Part shown: positions 9,347-21,133 of the stretch, piece after piece
How positions within the stretch are numbered: the first letter of the stretch is position 1
Layout of the letters: each line of letters opens with the position of its first letter
Assembly: GCF_001425055.1 (NCBI RefSeq)
Contig: NZ_LMDK01000017.1
Location: 445,502-509,501, forward strand
DNA from: Pelomonas sp. Root1237
GTDB lineage: Bacteria; Pseudomonadota; Gammaproteobacteria; Burkholderiales; Burkholderiaceae_C
Direction: 5' to 3'
Length of the DNA: 64,000 bases
The notes under the pieces: model-generated
Databases searched by the model: none
What the model was told of the DNA's origin: nothing
Seen by the model: the letters and a program-made list of their open reading frames with translations, nothing else
Made by a program: the position numbers and the translations under genes

Positions 9347-9901
9347 CTAGCCGCTGATGACGCCGGCCGCGCGCAGATGCTCGAATGCCACGGCGGCGGC
9401 CTCGTCCGGCGACAGCGTGGCGGTCTGCAGGTGCAGCTCGGGCGACACCGGCGGCTCATAGGGCGAATCGATGCCGGTGAAATCCTTCAGCAGGCCGGCG
9501 CGGGCCTTTCGGTACAGCCCCTTGGGATCGCGCGACTCGGCAACGGCCAGCGACACGTCCACGTAGACCTCGAAGAACTCACCCGGTGCGAAGCGTTCGC
9601 GCACCGCCTGGCGGTCGCGCCGGAAGGGCGAGATCAAGGCCACGATGACGATCAGGCCCGCATCGGCCATCAGCCTTGCGACCTCGCCCACGCGGCGCAC
9701 GTTCTCGGCCCGGTCTTCGGCGCTGAAACCGAGGTCGCGGTTCAGGCCGGTGCGCAGAACGTCACCGTCGAGCAAGCAGGTGAGCAGACCATGGGCACGC
9801 AGGCGTTGATCAAGCCGACCGGCCAGCGTGGACTTGCCGGCGCCCGACAACCCTGTCAGCCAGACCACTGCGCCGCCAGGACGTTCCACTGCGGCGCTCA
9901 T
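9347..9901 (-). CDS. cysC: Adenylyl-sulfate kinase
   Basis: This 184-residue APS kinase phosphorylates adenosine 5'-phosphosulfate to PAPS in the cytoplasm. The P-loop GLSGAGKST lies at residues 17-25. The [16 protein letters not shown] substrate-binding block, the LISPFRRDR segment carrying the conserved Ser, and the FEVYVDVSL and [12 protein letters not shown] blocks are all intact. It is full length for a stand-alone CysC. No cysD, cysN or sulfate reduction genes are next to it; its neighbour is tgt, 2 nt away on the same strand, so the two may be co-transcribed. Confidence 0.93.
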   Translation of the reverse strand: MSAAVERPGGAVVWLTGLSGAGKSTLAGRLDQRLRAHGLLTCLLDGDVLRTGLNRDLGFSAEDRAENVRRVGEVARLMADAGLIVIVALISPFRRDRQAVRERFAPGEFFEVYVDVSLAVAESRDPKGLYRKARAGLLKDFTGIDSPYEPPVSPELHLQTATLSPDEAAAVAFEHLRAAGVISG

Positions 9902-9903
9902 GT

Positions 9904-11903
<2,000 letters not shown>

Positions 11904-11935
11904 AGCGGGCCGAGGCCGCGGGACAATCCCGCAAC

Positions 11936-12541
11936 ATGCCCCTGACCCTCGCGGCGCCGGCCGAACACGAACTCGTCATCAAGAAGAGCCGCTTCCTCGG
12001 CCGCGTCGAGCCGTGCGCCGATCGCGCGGCCGCCCTGGTCCGGGTCGCCGAGCTGCGCGCCGCCCACCCCGGCGCGGCCCATGTCTGCTGGGCCCTGCTC
12101 GCCGGCGGGCATTCGGCCGCCAACGACGACGGCGAACCCGGCGGCACCGCGGGCCGGCCCATGCTGGACGTGCTGCGCCATCAGGGCCTGGACGGCGTGC
12201 TGGCGACCGCCGTGCGCTACTGGGGCGGCGTCAAGCTCGGCGCCGGCGGGCTGGTGCGGGCTTACACCGACTGCATCGCCCAGGCCTTGCTGACTGCCGA
12301 CAAGATCGAGCGCGTCGCCCAGGTGGAGCTGGGCTGCGAGCTGCCCTATGAGCTGGAAGGCCGGCTGCGCCGGTTGGCCGAACAGCATGGCGCGCAGCTC
12401 GTCGACGTGAAGCACGAGACGCGCGTCAGCATGCGCTTCAGCTTGCCCGTGACGGCACGAGCCGCATTCGCGGCCGCCATCGACGAAGCGGCTCAGGGCC
12501 GCGTGGCGTGGACGCGCGAGAGCAGCATCGCATCGCCATAG
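11936..12541 (+). CDS. IMPACT/YigZ family protein
   Basis: This 201-residue protein has the UPF0029 (IMPACT) N-terminal domain: [12 protein letters not shown] start, the [13 protein letters not shown] block, [15 protein letters not shown] (the family hallmark) and [24 protein letters not shown]1949-like C-terminal ferredoxin-type domain follows (about residues 135-200). E. coli YigZ is of uncertain function; eukaryotic IMPACT affects translation control. The gene runs tail to tail into queA, overlapping it by 49 nt. Confidence 0.9.
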   Translation: MPLTLAAPAEHELVIKKSRFLGRVEPCADRAAALVRVAELRAAHPGAAHVCWALLAGGHSAANDDGEPGGTAGRPMLDVLRHQGLDGVLATAVRYWGGVKLGAGGLVRAYTDCIAQALLTADKIERVAQVELGCELPYELEGRLRRLAEQHGAQLVDVKHETRVSMRFSLPVTARAAFAAAIDEAAQGRVAWTRESSIASP

Positions 12542-13557
12542 CTGAAGAAGCGGTAGCGCTGCGCGATGGCGTGGCTGTACAGCGAACGGATGCGCTCGTA
12601 GCCCGCAAAGGCGCTGACCAGCATCATCAGCGTGCTCCTGGGCAGGTGGAAATTGGTGACGAGGCGGTCGACGACGCGGAACTGGAAGCCCGGCGTGATG
12701 AAGATGTCGGTCTCGCGGGCACCCGCTTCCAGCTGACCGCCGCGCGCGGCCGATTCCAGCGCGCGCAGCGTCGTCGTGCCGACGGCCACGACGCGGCCGC
12801 CGCGCGCATGGCAGGCGGCGACGGCGTCCACCGTCGCCTGCGGCACCTCGAACCATTCGCTGTGCATCTTGTGGTCGGCCAGCTGCTCGACGCGCACCGG
12901 CTGGAAGGTGCCGGCGCCCACATGCAGGGTCACATGGGCGCTCGCAACGCCACGCTCGGCCAGGCGGGCGAGCAGGGCTTCGTCGAAATGCAGGGCCGCC
13001 GTCGGCGCGGCGACGGCACCGGGCTCCTTGGCAAACACCGTCTGGTAGCGGCGCACATCGTCTTCGCCGTCGGCATGGGCGATATAGGGCGGCAGCGGCA
13101 CATGGCCGTGGGCCTCCAGCAGCGCGAAGGGGTCTCCGGCGAAGCGCAGATGGAAGAGGCCGTTGTCCGGCCCGCAGCGGCCCAGCACTTCGGCATCGAA
13201 GGCATCGGCAAACCGCACGCGGCTGCCCGGCTTGGGGCTCTTGCTGGCGCGCAGATGCATCCAGACTTCCTGGGTACCTGGCAAGACTCGTTCGATCAGG
13301 GCCTCCACCGAACCGCCCGTCGCCTTCACGCCGAAGAGACGCGCCTTGATGACCTGGGTGTTGTTGAACACCAGCAGGTCGCCAGGGTTCAGCAAGTTGG
13401 GCAGTTCGCGGAACACGCGGTCCACCAGGTCGACACCTGTCGCGTCCAGCAAACGCGAGCTGCTGCGCTCGGCGGCCGGGTGCTGGGCGATCAGCTCGGG
13501 GGGGAGGTCGAAATCGAAGTCGGCGACCGTGTAGGCGGCGGCTGGGGAGGAGCTCAT
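12493..13557 (-). CDS. queA: S-adenosylmethionine:tRNA ribosyltransferase-isomerase
   Basis: This 354-residue enzyme transfers and isomerises the ribosyl moiety of SAM onto preQ1-tRNA to give epoxyqueuosine. Visible QueA hallmarks are the [16 protein letters not shown] start, the [15 protein letters not shown] block, [11 protein letters not shown], a FHLRFAGDP segment, [14 protein letters not shown], and the THVGxxTLRALE-type [16 protein letters not shown] motif near the C-terminus. Length is normal. The ATG at 13557 ([11 protein letters not shown]) was chosen over upstream in-frame codons because the family N-terminus begins there. Confidence 0.95.
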   Translation of the reverse strand: MSSSPAAAYTVADFDFDLPPELIAQHPAAERSSSRLLDATGVDLVDRVFRELPNLLNPGDLLVFNNTQVIKARLFGVKATGGSVEALIERVLPGTQEVWMHLRASKSPKPGSRVRFADAFDAEVLGRCGPDNGLFHLRFAGDPFALLEAHGHVPLPPYIAHADGEDDVRRYQTVFAKEPGAVAAPTAALHFDEALLARLAERGVASAHVTLHVGAGTFQPVRVEQLADHKMHSEWFEVPQATVDAVAACHARGGRVVAVGTTTLRALESAARGGQLEAGARETDIFITPGFQFRVVDRLVTNFHLPRSTLMMLVSAFAGYERIRSLYSHAIAQRYRFFSYGDAMLLSRVHATRP

Positions 13558-13694
13558 GAGGCGCGCTGGCGGGCCGGACAGACCCGTGCCAAGGGGAGGA
13601 CGCATTGTCCCATCGGGCCGACCGCGTCTTATTCCACACCGCCGGCCGCTTGGTCATACGGACGTCAGCGTTGTCACCCTAGACTCGCGGCCCC

Positions 13695-14447
13695 GTGAAG
13701 CGCCGTACCTGTCTCGCCCTGCCCGCTGTCTTCGGCCTGCCCGCCGTGGCGGTCGCGGCGCCGGCCGAGCGCGCGCTGGTGGGCTTCACCGAAAACCTGG
13801 CGCCGCTGAATTACCAGGACGGCGCCGACGTTCGAGGCTTCAGCGTCGAGTTGCTGCGCAAGATGGCGGCCGCCGTCGGCCTGCCACTGGAACTGCAGGT
13901 GCTGCCTTGGCAGCGCGCCGTGCAGATGGCCGAGACCCAGCCCGCCAGCGTGCTGTTCTCGCTGACGCGCACGCCCGAGCGCGAGTCACAGTTCCAGTGG
14001 GTCGGGCCGATCGCGCCGCGGCGCGTGCTGATCTACCGGCTCACCAAGCGCGGCGACCTCAGCCTGCCCCAGCTCAGTGAACTGGGCGAGCGCCGCATCG
14101 GTGTCGTGCGCGACTCGGCGGCCGATCGCCTGCTGCAGGCGGCCGGCCTCAGGCCGGGCATTGAGCTCGAGCACGGGCTGGACGATGCCACCAATGTGCG
14201 CAAGCTGTTGGCCAGCCGCATGGAGTTCGTCGTGCTGCTGGACTGGGCCGCCGCCTGGGCCATGCGCCAGCACAAGCTGGCCTACGCCACGCTGCAGCCG
14301 GTCATGGAGTTGGATGTCGCCCGCGCCTACTGGTACGGCCTGCGACCGGAGGCCGACCCGGCCTTGGTGAAGCGCCTGCAGGCGGCGCTGGACACGATGA
14401 AGCGCGACGGCCGCTATGAGCGGTTGAGGCAGCGCTACTTCCGCTGA
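13695..14447 (+). CDS. Periplasmic transporter substrate-binding domain protein
   Basis: This 250-residue protein starts at GTG 13695 with a signal sequence (about residues 1-22, VAVAAPAERA). It matches the PBPb/SBP_bac_3 fold: VGFTENLAPLNYQ at the start, a FSVELLRKMAAAVGL helix, the LFSLTRTPERE region and a final LKRDGRYERLRQRYF helix. It lacks neighbouring transporter genes, like the similar protein at 11097. Such orphan family-3 proteins are abundant in Burkholderiales, and their ligands are mostly unknown. Confidence 0.78.
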   Translation: MKRRTCLALPAVFGLPAVAVAAPAERALVGFTENLAPLNYQDGADVRGFSVELLRKMAAAVGLPLELQVLPWQRAVQMAETQPASVLFSLTRTPERESQFQWVGPIAPRRVLIYRLTKRGDLSLPQLSELGERRIGVVRDSAADRLLQAAGLRPGIELEHGLDDATNVRKLLASRMEFVVLLDWAAAWAMRQHKLAYATLQPVMELDVARAYWYGLRPEADPALVKRLQAALDTMKRDGRYERLRQRYFR

Positions 14448-14466
14448 AGCAGCGCTGCCGGCGGCG

Positions 14467-16842
14467 TCAGTTGCCGCCGTTGCCGGTGGCCAGCACGAGG
14501 CCATTGGCACCCGTGATCCAGGCCGTATTGGCATCAACCACCTGAATGGAGCTCAGCGCCAGGTTGGTGCCGCTGGGCTGTTGCCGCCAGGTCTTGCCGC
14601 CGTCCTGCGTGGCCAGGATCAGTCCGCCGTCTCCGACGATCCAGCCCACCTTGGCATTGGCAAACTTGATGTCGCGCAGCAGGCCATTGCTGCTGGGCAG
14701 CTTGACCAGGGTCCATTTGGCTCCCGCATCTTCGGACTTGAGCAGCGTGCCTTCGGAACCCACGGCCCATACCGTCTTAGCGTCAGTGAACGCCAGCGAA
14801 TAGAGGGTGGAGGTGGTGCCGGTGTACGCAGCATTCCAGGTCGCGCCAGAGTCCGTGGAGACATAGACGCCCCCCATGTTGCCCACGGCCACCCAGGACT
14901 GCTCGCCAAGGCGCACAGACATCACGCCATTGGGCAGTGTCATTTCGGTCCAGGTCTTGCCGCCATCACGCGTGTAGGCGAACTGGGCCCCCGAATTGCG
15001 CTGCGACCAGCCCAGCGTCTCGGTCTGGAAGTAGGCACCGGTCAAGCTCACACCCGACGCCGTCGGCACATTCGTCCAGCTCTGGCCAAGGTCGGTCGAC
15101 TTGTAGAGTCGACCATCGTTGCCAACCAACCAGCCCGTCTGCTTGTTGACGAACTGAACGGAGCGTGCCCCGTTGAAGCCGACGCTCTTGACTTCCCAGG
15201 TGATGCCGCCGTCCTTGGTGGCGTAGGACTTGTTGGTGGCGTCGGTCATGAAGCCGTTCTTGGCATCGCCGAACCCCACCACAGCCATCTGGCCGTAGTA
15301 GCCGCCGCTGTCGACAGCCGTGAAGACCTTGGTCCAGTTCTGGCCGTTGTCCTTGCTCAGGTACATCGCGCCCTGGCCGTCCGAGGCGAGCAGGCTGCTG
15401 GTGTCGACGCGCCGGAAGCTGTCACTCGAATAGGAAAAGGAGTTCACGCCACCCGGCATGCTGATCTTGGCCCAGGTCTGGCCCGCATCACGGCTCAACC
15501 ACAGGGTCGAGTAGTTGCTGGCGATGATGTCGCTGCCGCCGATCGGAATGTAGGAGAAGGAGTAGTAATAGGGCTCGGCCGGAGGTCCGGCCAGCGTGGT
15601 CCAGGTCATGCCGCCGTCGGTGCTGCGGATCAGGCCGTTGTTGCCGCTCGCCACCAGCGTCTTGGCGTCGACCGAGACCTGATACAGGCGCTGGATGCCC
15701 ACCGTCGTCCCGCTCGGCAGGTCCACCTTGGACCAGTTGGCGCCACCATCCACCGTCGTGTACACGGTCTCGGCATAGACGTACCGGTACGTCGTGTAGT
15801 CGTAGCTGGACGTCCGCGTGTAGGCCGCGAGATGTTGGTCATCCTGCGCCAGCATGGTGGCAGCCTCGAAGTAGTAAGACGTCGGCGGGAGCTTGAGATC
15901 GAGTGAGCTGGTGTAGGCCTGGCCACCGTCCGTGGACACGCGGACGCTGTTGTTCTGGATGAGCCAGAACTTGCCGCTTGACGTGATCTGGTAAGGCGTC
16001 GAAGTGATGGTCTTCCAGGTGAGACCTCCGTCCGTGCTGGTGAAGAACAGCCCCGTGCCGCCGTTGCTGATACCAGGCCGACCGATATAGACCGTCTTGG
16101 CGTCGACGGCGGTGATGACACCCAGGTCAGCGCTGCTCAGGTAGTACGAAGGGTCTCCAAACTTGGACACCGTCCAGGTGTTGCCGCCGTCGGTCGTGCG
16201 CAGCAGTGCGCCGAAGGCACCCGTGGCCCAACCCGTCTGGGCATCGAAGAACTTGATGCCGTAGATGGCCGCGTTGACGCCCGAATTCTGGCGAACCCAG
16301 GTGCCACCGCCATCGGTCGTCTTGAAGATTTCACCGCTCTCGCCACCACGCCAGCCGGTGGTGGCGTTCAGGAAATAGACGGTGTTGACGTGATTGCCCG
16401 TCGGTCGGGGGTTTTGCCAGCACCAGCCGGTGTTCGATGCGCCGGTGCACTCGAGTCCGCGCACGTTGGCGATGTTGGTGATCGCGACCTTGGTGCGCGT
16501 CTCGCGGCTGCTGCCGGCCTCGTTGGTGACCTTGAGCACCACATCGAACTCGCCACCGCTGGCAAAGCTGTGGCTGGGTGCGGCATCCGTGCTGGTGCTG
16601 CCGTCGCCGAAGTCCCACTGGAACTTGAGGCCGGTGAGCGTACCGGCCGAATTGCCGAACGCCACGGCAGTGGCCGAATCGGACGTGGCCGGGGCGGTGA
16701 TGGCCAGGTTTTCCGGAATGACGGTGGGTGCCGGCGGCGGGGGAGGCGTGCTGTCGCCACCGCCACCACCGCAGGCCGTGAGCACGGCGGCAGCCAGCAT
16801 TCCCATTCCCAAAGCGCGCACGCGCAGCGTCAACTTCTGCAT
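14467..16842 (-). CDS. Ycf48/BNR-repeat lipoprotein with PKD-like domain
   Basis: This 791-residue lipoprotein has its lipobox at VLTAC with Cys24, followed by a glycine run and a proline linker. Residues about 45-125 form a PKD-like domain (FQWDFGDGSTSTDAAPSHSF). From about 150 to the end, many repeats of the form TTDGGxTW plus GWxxG follow, as in Ycf48/photosystem II stability factors and sialidase-type BNR beta-propellers; there are enough for two propellers. In non-phototrophs such proteins sit in the envelope and have no clear role. ATG 16842 has a GGGAGGG ribosome-binding site upstream. The gene is divergent from recG. Confidence 0.82.
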   Translation of the reverse strand: MQKLTLRVRALGMGMLAAAVLTACGGGGGDSTPPPPPAPTVIPENLAITAPATSDSATAVAFGNSAGTLTGLKFQWDFGDGSTSTDAAPSHSFASGGEFDVVLKVTNEAGSSRETRTKVAITNIANVRGLECTGASNTGWCWQNPRPTGNHVNTVYFLNATTGWRGGESGEIFKTTDGGGTWVRQNSGVNAAIYGIKFFDAQTGWATGAFGALLRTTDGGNTWTVSKFGDPSYYLSSADLGVITAVDAKTVYIGRPGISNGGTGLFFTSTDGGLTWKTITSTPYQITSSGKFWLIQNNSVRVSTDGGQAYTSSLDLKLPPTSYYFEAATMLAQDDQHLAAYTRTSSYDYTTYRYVYAETVYTTVDGGANWSKVDLPSGTTVGIQRLYQVSVDAKTLVASGNNGLIRSTDGGMTWTTLAGPPAEPYYYSFSYIPIGGSDIIASNYSTLWLSRDAGQTWAKISMPGGVNSFSYSSDSFRRVDTSSLLASDGQGAMYLSKDNGQNWTKVFTAVDSGGYYGQMAVVGFGDAKNGFMTDATNKSYATKDGGITWEVKSVGFNGARSVQFVNKQTGWLVGNDGRLYKSTDLGQSWTNVPTASGVSLTGAYFQTETLGWSQRNSGAQFAYTRDGGKTWTEMTLPNGVMSVRLGEQSWVAVGNMGGVYVSTDSGATWNAAYTGTTSTLYSLAFTDAKTVWAVGSEGTLLKSEDAGAKWTLVKLPSSNGLLRDIKFANAKVGWIVGDGGLILATQDGGKTWRQQPSGTNLALSSIQVVDANTAWITGANGLVLATGNGGN

Positions 16843-16999
16843 TGCAGACCCTCCCTGGCCCCGATCCGGGCTGTTTTTGTCGGGCCGGATTGTGATGCAA
16901 AAGGAGGGCATGGCGTTGGCTTCGTCCGCTCGAATGAGGGGTTCGAGGCTCCCGACGCCGGGCGGTCGGCGCGCTGCTTTACGAACGCAAAATGCCGGC

Positions 17000-19033
17000 A
17001 TGCCCGAGCCAGCCAAGTCCGCACCGCAGAAAGCGATGGAAAAGCTCGGCCTGCTGCGCGACATCGACCTGGCTCTTCACCTGCCGATGCGCTATGAGGA
17101 CGAGACCCAGCTGATCCCCATTGCCGCGCTGCGCGAGAACGAGCCGGCGCAGGTGGAGGGCGTCGTCGTCGACTGCCAGGTGGAGCTGCGCAGCCGCCGC
17201 CAGCTGCTGGTGCGCGTGAAGGACGACTCCGGCACGCTGCTGCTGCGCTTCCTGCACTTCTACCCCTCGCAGCAAAAGCAGATGTCGGCGGCCACCCGGC
17301 TGCGCGTGCGCGGCGAGGCACGCGTCGGCTTCTTCGGCCGCGAAATGGTGCACCCCGTCGTCAAGGTCGTCGACGAGGACACGCCGCTGGCCCAATCATT
17401 GACCCCTGTCTATCCGGCTTCGGCGCAACTGCCGCAGGCCTATTTGCGCAAGGCCGTGGCCTCGGGCCTGGCGCGTGCGGACCTGCGCGAGCTGCTGCCG
17501 GCCGGCGTGGTGCCGCAGGGGCTGCCGGGCTTGAAGGACGCACTGCACTACCTGCACCACCCGCCACCCAGCGCCTCACTGGCTGCGCTGGAAGACCACA
17601 GCCACCCGGCCTGGCAGCGGCTCAAGTTCGAGGAGCTGCTGGCCCAGCAGTTGTCTCAGCTGCAGGCGCAGCGCGAGCGCGCGCTGCTCGCTGCGCCGGC
17701 CCTGCGCGCCCACCCTGGTGGCCTGCACGAGAAGCTGCTCGCGGCCCTGCCCTTCCAACTGACCGGCGCTCAGCAGCGCGTGTCCGAGGAGATTGCGCAG
17801 GACCTGGCCCGGCCACAGCCGACGCACCGGCTGCTACAAGGCGACGTCGGTTCAGGCAAGACCGTCGTCGCCGCCTTGGCCGCGGCCGTGGCCATCGACG
17901 CGGGCTGGCAGTGCGCGCTGATGGCACCCACCGAGATCCTGGCCGAGCAGCATTTCCGCAAGCTGGTGCAGTGGCTGGAGCCGCTGGGCCTGAAGGTCGC
18001 GTGGATCACCGGCAGCGTGAAGGGCAAGGCGCGGCAGAAGATGCTCGATGCCGCCGGCTCGGGCGAGGCCCAGCTCGTCATCGGCACGCATGCCGTCATC
18101 GAGGACAAGGTGAAGTTCGCCCGGCTGGGCCTGGCCATCATTGACGAGCAGCATCGCTTTGGCGTGGCGCAGCGGCTGGCCTTGCGCAACAAGCTCAAGG
18201 CGATGGACCTGGAGCCCCACCTGCTCATGATGAGCGCGACACCGATCCCCCGCACTCTGGCGATGACCTATTTCGCCGACCTCGATGTTTCCACCATCGA
18301 CGAGCTGCCGCCCGGCCGCAGCCCCATCGTGACCAAGTTGTTCACCGAGTCCAAGCGCCACGACGTGGTCGACAAGATCCGCATGGCGGTGGCGGACGGG
18401 GCCCAGGTGTACTGGGTCTGCCCGCTGGTGGAGGAGAGCGAGGCGGTGGACCTGCGCAACGCCACCGAGACCCACGCCGAGCTGAGCGGGGAGCTGCCGG
18501 GCTGCAGCGTGGGCCTGCTGCACGGCCGCATGGCCGCGGGCGAGAAGGCGGCCGTCATGGCGCAGTTCTCCGAGGGTGCGATGCGCGTGCTGGTGGCCAC
18601 CACCGTCATCGAGGTCGGCGTGGACGTGCCCAATGCCAGCCTGATGGTCATCGAGCACGCCGAGCGCTTCGGCCTGGCGCAGCTGCACCAGCTGCGCGGC
18701 CGCGTGGGCCGTGGCGCCAAGGCGAGCGTGTGCGTGCTGATCTACAGCCCGCCGCTGTCCGACACGGGCAAGTCACGGCTCAAGGCCATGGCGGAGACGA
18801 CCGACGGCTTCGAGATCGCGCGGCGCGACCTGGACATCCGCGGCCCGGGCGAGTTCATGGGCTCGCGCCAGAGCGGCGCTGAGCTGTTGCGCTTTGCCGA
18901 TCTGCAGGAGGACGCACCCCTGCTGGTCGCCGCGCGCGCGTTGGCGCCCAGGCTGCTGGATGAGCATCCCGAGGCGGCGCGACGTCAGGTCGCGCGCTGG
19001 CTCGGAACAAAGGCGGAGTTTCTGAAGGCCTGA
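17000..19033 (+). CDS. recG: ATP-dependent DNA helicase RecG
   Basis: This 677-residue helicase remodels stalled replication forks and Holliday junctions. The N-terminal wedge (OB-fold) domain spans about residues 50-160. The helicase core has Walker A GDVGSGKT (281-288), DEQH box (382-385), MSATPIPRTLAM (motif III), and motifs V/VI ending in HQLRGRVGRG. The C-terminus has the RecG-type DLDIRGPGEFMGSRQSG motif. The start at 17000 (MPEPAKSAPQKAMEKLGLL) gives a normal length; the same frame is open far upstream, antisense to the Ycf48-like gene, and that part is not coding. Confidence 0.96.
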   Translation: MPEPAKSAPQKAMEKLGLLRDIDLALHLPMRYEDETQLIPIAALRENEPAQVEGVVVDCQVELRSRRQLLVRVKDDSGTLLLRFLHFYPSQQKQMSAATRLRVRGEARVGFFGREMVHPVVKVVDEDTPLAQSLTPVYPASAQLPQAYLRKAVASGLARADLRELLPAGVVPQGLPGLKDALHYLHHPPPSASLAALEDHSHPAWQRLKFEELLAQQLSQLQAQRERALLAAPALRAHPGGLHEKLLAALPFQLTGAQQRVSEEIAQDLARPQPTHRLLQGDVGSGKTVVAALAAAVAIDAGWQCALMAPTEILAEQHFRKLVQWLEPLGLKVAWITGSVKGKARQKMLDAAGSGEAQLVIGTHAVIEDKVKFARLGLAIIDEQHRFGVAQRLALRNKLKAMDLEPHLLMMSATPIPRTLAMTYFADLDVSTIDELPPGRSPIVTKLFTESKRHDVVDKIRMAVADGAQVYWVCPLVEESEAVDLRNATETHAELSGELPGCSVGLLHGRMAAGEKAAVMAQFSEGAMRVLVATTVIEVGVDVPNASLMVIEHAERFGLAQLHQLRGRVGRGAKASVCVLIYSPPLSDTGKSRLKAMAETTDGFEIARRDLDIRGPGEFMGSRQSGAELLRFADLQEDAPLLVAARALAPRLLDEHPEAARRQVARWLGTKAEFLKA

Positions 19034-19047
19034 GAAGGTGGGAGGCC

Positions 19048-19242
19048 TTACTTACAGACGAAGCTCTTCGCGTTGACTTCCTTCACGTTGCCGGCGCCAC
19101 AGGCAGCCACGGCGCGTTCGGTGTTCTTGGCCATGGCGTCGGCATCAAACGCATTGGATGAGCCGGCCGGCGGTGCGAAGACGCAGGCACTGAGCAGGGC
19201 GGCGCAAGCCAGGGCGAGGAGAGAGCTTGTGAGACGGTTCAT
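19048..19242 (-). CDS. Small lipoprotein, unknown function
   Basis: This 64-residue protein has a typical lipoprotein signal: basic start (MNRL), hydrophobic core and lipobox LLSAC at Cys20. The mature part is about 45 residues, with two further cysteines (CGAGNVK and the final FVCK) that could form a disulfide. I do not recognise a family. It converges with recG, 15 nt apart. Confidence 0.6.
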   Translation of the reverse strand: MNRLTSSLLALACAALLSACVFAPPAGSSNAFDADAMAKNTERAVAACGAGNVKEVNAKSFVCK

Positions 19243-19357
19243 TCGAGTTGTGGGGTCAGGTGTTGAGGAAGGCGGATCGTCGCCAATGTCCGCCGCAGGT
19301 GACCGCGGCATGCGACGAACTGCGCAACGCCTGGGACAGGCCGTGCGCTGACAGCCG

Positions 19358-20077
19358 CTACAGCTCCAGCCTCTCGCGCAGCAGCCTGGCCTGCCGCCTC
19401 GACACCTCAACCTGATGCCCATCGCGGAGCAGGACGCGATAGCCGTCGTTGCTCCAGGGCTGGATGCCCTGGATCCAGCGCAGGTTGATCAGATGACTGC
19501 GGCTGGCGCGGAAGAAGAGCTGAGGGTCGAGTTTTTCCTCCAGGCTGGTGAGAGTGCGGTTGATCAGAGGGCGCTGACCGTCGAACCAGGCCTGGGCGTA
19601 GTTGCCGCAGGCCTCGAAGCCGGCCACTTCGCCCAGGCGCACGAACCAGCAGCGCTCGCCATCGCGCAGGAAGACCATGTCGTCGACGCCCTTGAGCGTT
19701 GTCGCCGGTGCCGCGACGGGCGCGGGACGCAGGCGATCGCGGGCCTTGGCAAGCGCCGCCTCCAGACGGTCAGCGGCGATGGGCTTGAGCAAATAGTCCA
19801 GTGCATTGCGCTCGAAGGCGGCCAGCGCATGCTGGTCATAGGCCGTCGTGAAGACGACGAGCGGCATGTGTTCGAGTTGGTCGAGCAGGTCGAAGCCGGT
19901 GGCGCCGGGCAGTTCCACGTCGAGCAGCAGCAGCTCCGGTTGCAGCGTGTCGATGGCCTCGCGCGCCGGCGCCAGCTCGGCGGCCTCGCCGACGATGTCG
20001 GCATCGGGGATGGCGGCCAGCAGCGTGCGCAGCTCCTGGCGCGCCAGGCGTGAGTCCTCGACGATGTAGATCCTCAT
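19358..20077 (-). CDS. LytTR-family response regulator (system 1)
   Basis: This 239-residue response regulator has an N-terminal receiver domain with phosphoacceptor Asp53 (LLLLDVELPG) and acidic residues ED at 7-8. A C-terminal LytTR DNA-binding domain follows (about 135-237, with SHLINLRWIQGI and the DGHQVEVSRRQARLL ending). It resembles AlgR/LytR regulators. It overlaps the upstream histidine kinase gene by 4 nt (20074-20077), so the pair is translated together. The target is not evident. Confidence 0.9.
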   Translation of the reverse strand: MRIYIVEDSRLARQELRTLLAAIPDADIVGEAAELAPAREAIDTLQPELLLLDVELPGATGFDLLDQLEHMPLVVFTTAYDQHALAAFERNALDYLLKPIAADRLEAALAKARDRLRPAPVAAPATTLKGVDDMVFLRDGERCWFVRLGEVAGFEACGNYAQAWFDGQRPLINRTLTSLEEKLDPQLFFRASRSHLINLRWIQGIQPWSNDGYRVLLRDGHQVEVSRRQARLLRERLEL

Positions 20078-21114
20078 GCGTTCAGTTCCACGGTGACGTT
20101 GACGCGGCCGTCGGCCGCCGCGATGCGGCAGCCCGCGCCGTCGCCGCCAGCGCGCGCGAGGCGCTCGCGCAGGTTGGCCAGGCCCAGGCCGGTGCTGTCC
20201 GTCGACCCCGGCTTCCATTGGCCTGGGTTGTCGACGGCAATGTTCAGCTTGCCGCCGTCACGCCCGATACGGATGTCCACGACACCACCACCGGCCGTGC
20301 GCGCGATGCCATGCTTGATCGCGTTCTCCACCAGCAACTGCAGCAGCATGGGCGGCACGCTGGCGCCCGCCGTGGCCGGGTCGACCTGCCAGTCCACGCG
20401 CAGCCTCTCCTCATGGTGCAACTGCTCCAGCGCGATGTAGTCACGCACGACGGCCAGCTCGTCGGCCAGCGGCACGCGTTCCTTGGCGCTGTGCTGCAGC
20501 GTGTGGCGCAGCGTGTTGGACAGGCGGCTCAGCATCTCGCGGGCACGAGTCGGGTCCTCGTTGATGAGGGCACGCAGGTTGTTCAGCGCGTTGAACAGAA
20601 AGTGGGGATTGATCTGGGCGCGCAGCACCTGCAGCTCCAACTCGCGCGCGGCGGCCTCGGCCTGCCATTTGGCGACCTCGCCGACACGCCAGCGGTGCAG
20701 CATCTGCAGGCCCATCCAGACGGCCATCCACAGCCACAGCATGATGGTGGTGTTGACCGTGTAGCTCAGCAGCACCAGCCAGCCTTGCGGCACATTGGGT
20801 GGGAAGTGCAGCAGGCCGAGCGAGATCCCGGCCCAGTTGATGGCGAAGAGCACGACCTGCACTGCCAGGGCGAACAGCGGCGGCAACAGGGCCAGGCGCA
20901 GCAGCAGGGCGGGTGGTGAACGGTCCAGCCAGGCGCGGCGCAGGGCCAGGGCGCGCAAGCCCTCGCTGGCCGCCCACAAGCCGCCACCGACGCAGCCCAT
21001 CACAAAGACGAAGGAGGCGTTGAGCGGCTGGAAGCTCGACACCATCGCCAGCGAGACGGCCACATAGCCGCCCCACAGCAGCGCCTGCACCCCCATCCGC
21101 TTGCGCGTGTCCAT
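20074..21114 (-). CDS. LytS/AlgZ-type sensor histidine kinase (system 1)
   Basis: This 346-residue membrane sensor has about four hydrophobic helices (residues 10-30, 33-48, 70-92, 112-138). A short coiled region leads to a His_kinase domain with phosphoacceptor His171 in QINPHFLFNALNNLRALI and a C-terminal ATPase domain with LLVENAIKHGI and GLGLANLRERL. The five-residue PHFLF motif is typical of LytS/AlgZ kinases. It is the upstream partner of the LytTR regulator at 19358. The start is uncertain between 21114 and the ATG six codons downstream. Confidence 0.88.
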   Translation of the reverse strand: MDTRKRMGVQALLWGGYVAVSLAMVSSFQPLNASFVFVMGCVGGGLWAASEGLRALALRRAWLDRSPPALLLRLALLPPLFALAVQVVLFAINWAGISLGLLHFPPNVPQGWLVLLSYTVNTTIMLWLWMAVWMGLQMLHRWRVGEVAKWQAEAAARELELQVLRAQINPHFLFNALNNLRALINEDPTRAREMLSRLSNTLRHTLQHSAKERVPLADELAVVRDYIALEQLHHEERLRVDWQVDPATAGASVPPMLLQLLVENAIKHGIARTAGGGVVDIRIGRDGGKLNIAVDNPGQWKPGSTDSTGLGLANLRERLARAGGDGAGCRIAAADGRVNVTVELNA

Positions 21115-21133
21115 GCCCCTCAGCCCTCTCGAT

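Noticed and set aside
16394-17000. Long N-terminal extension of recG on the plus strand
   Set aside because: It is antisense to the Ycf48-like lipoprotein start and RecG homology begins at 17000.
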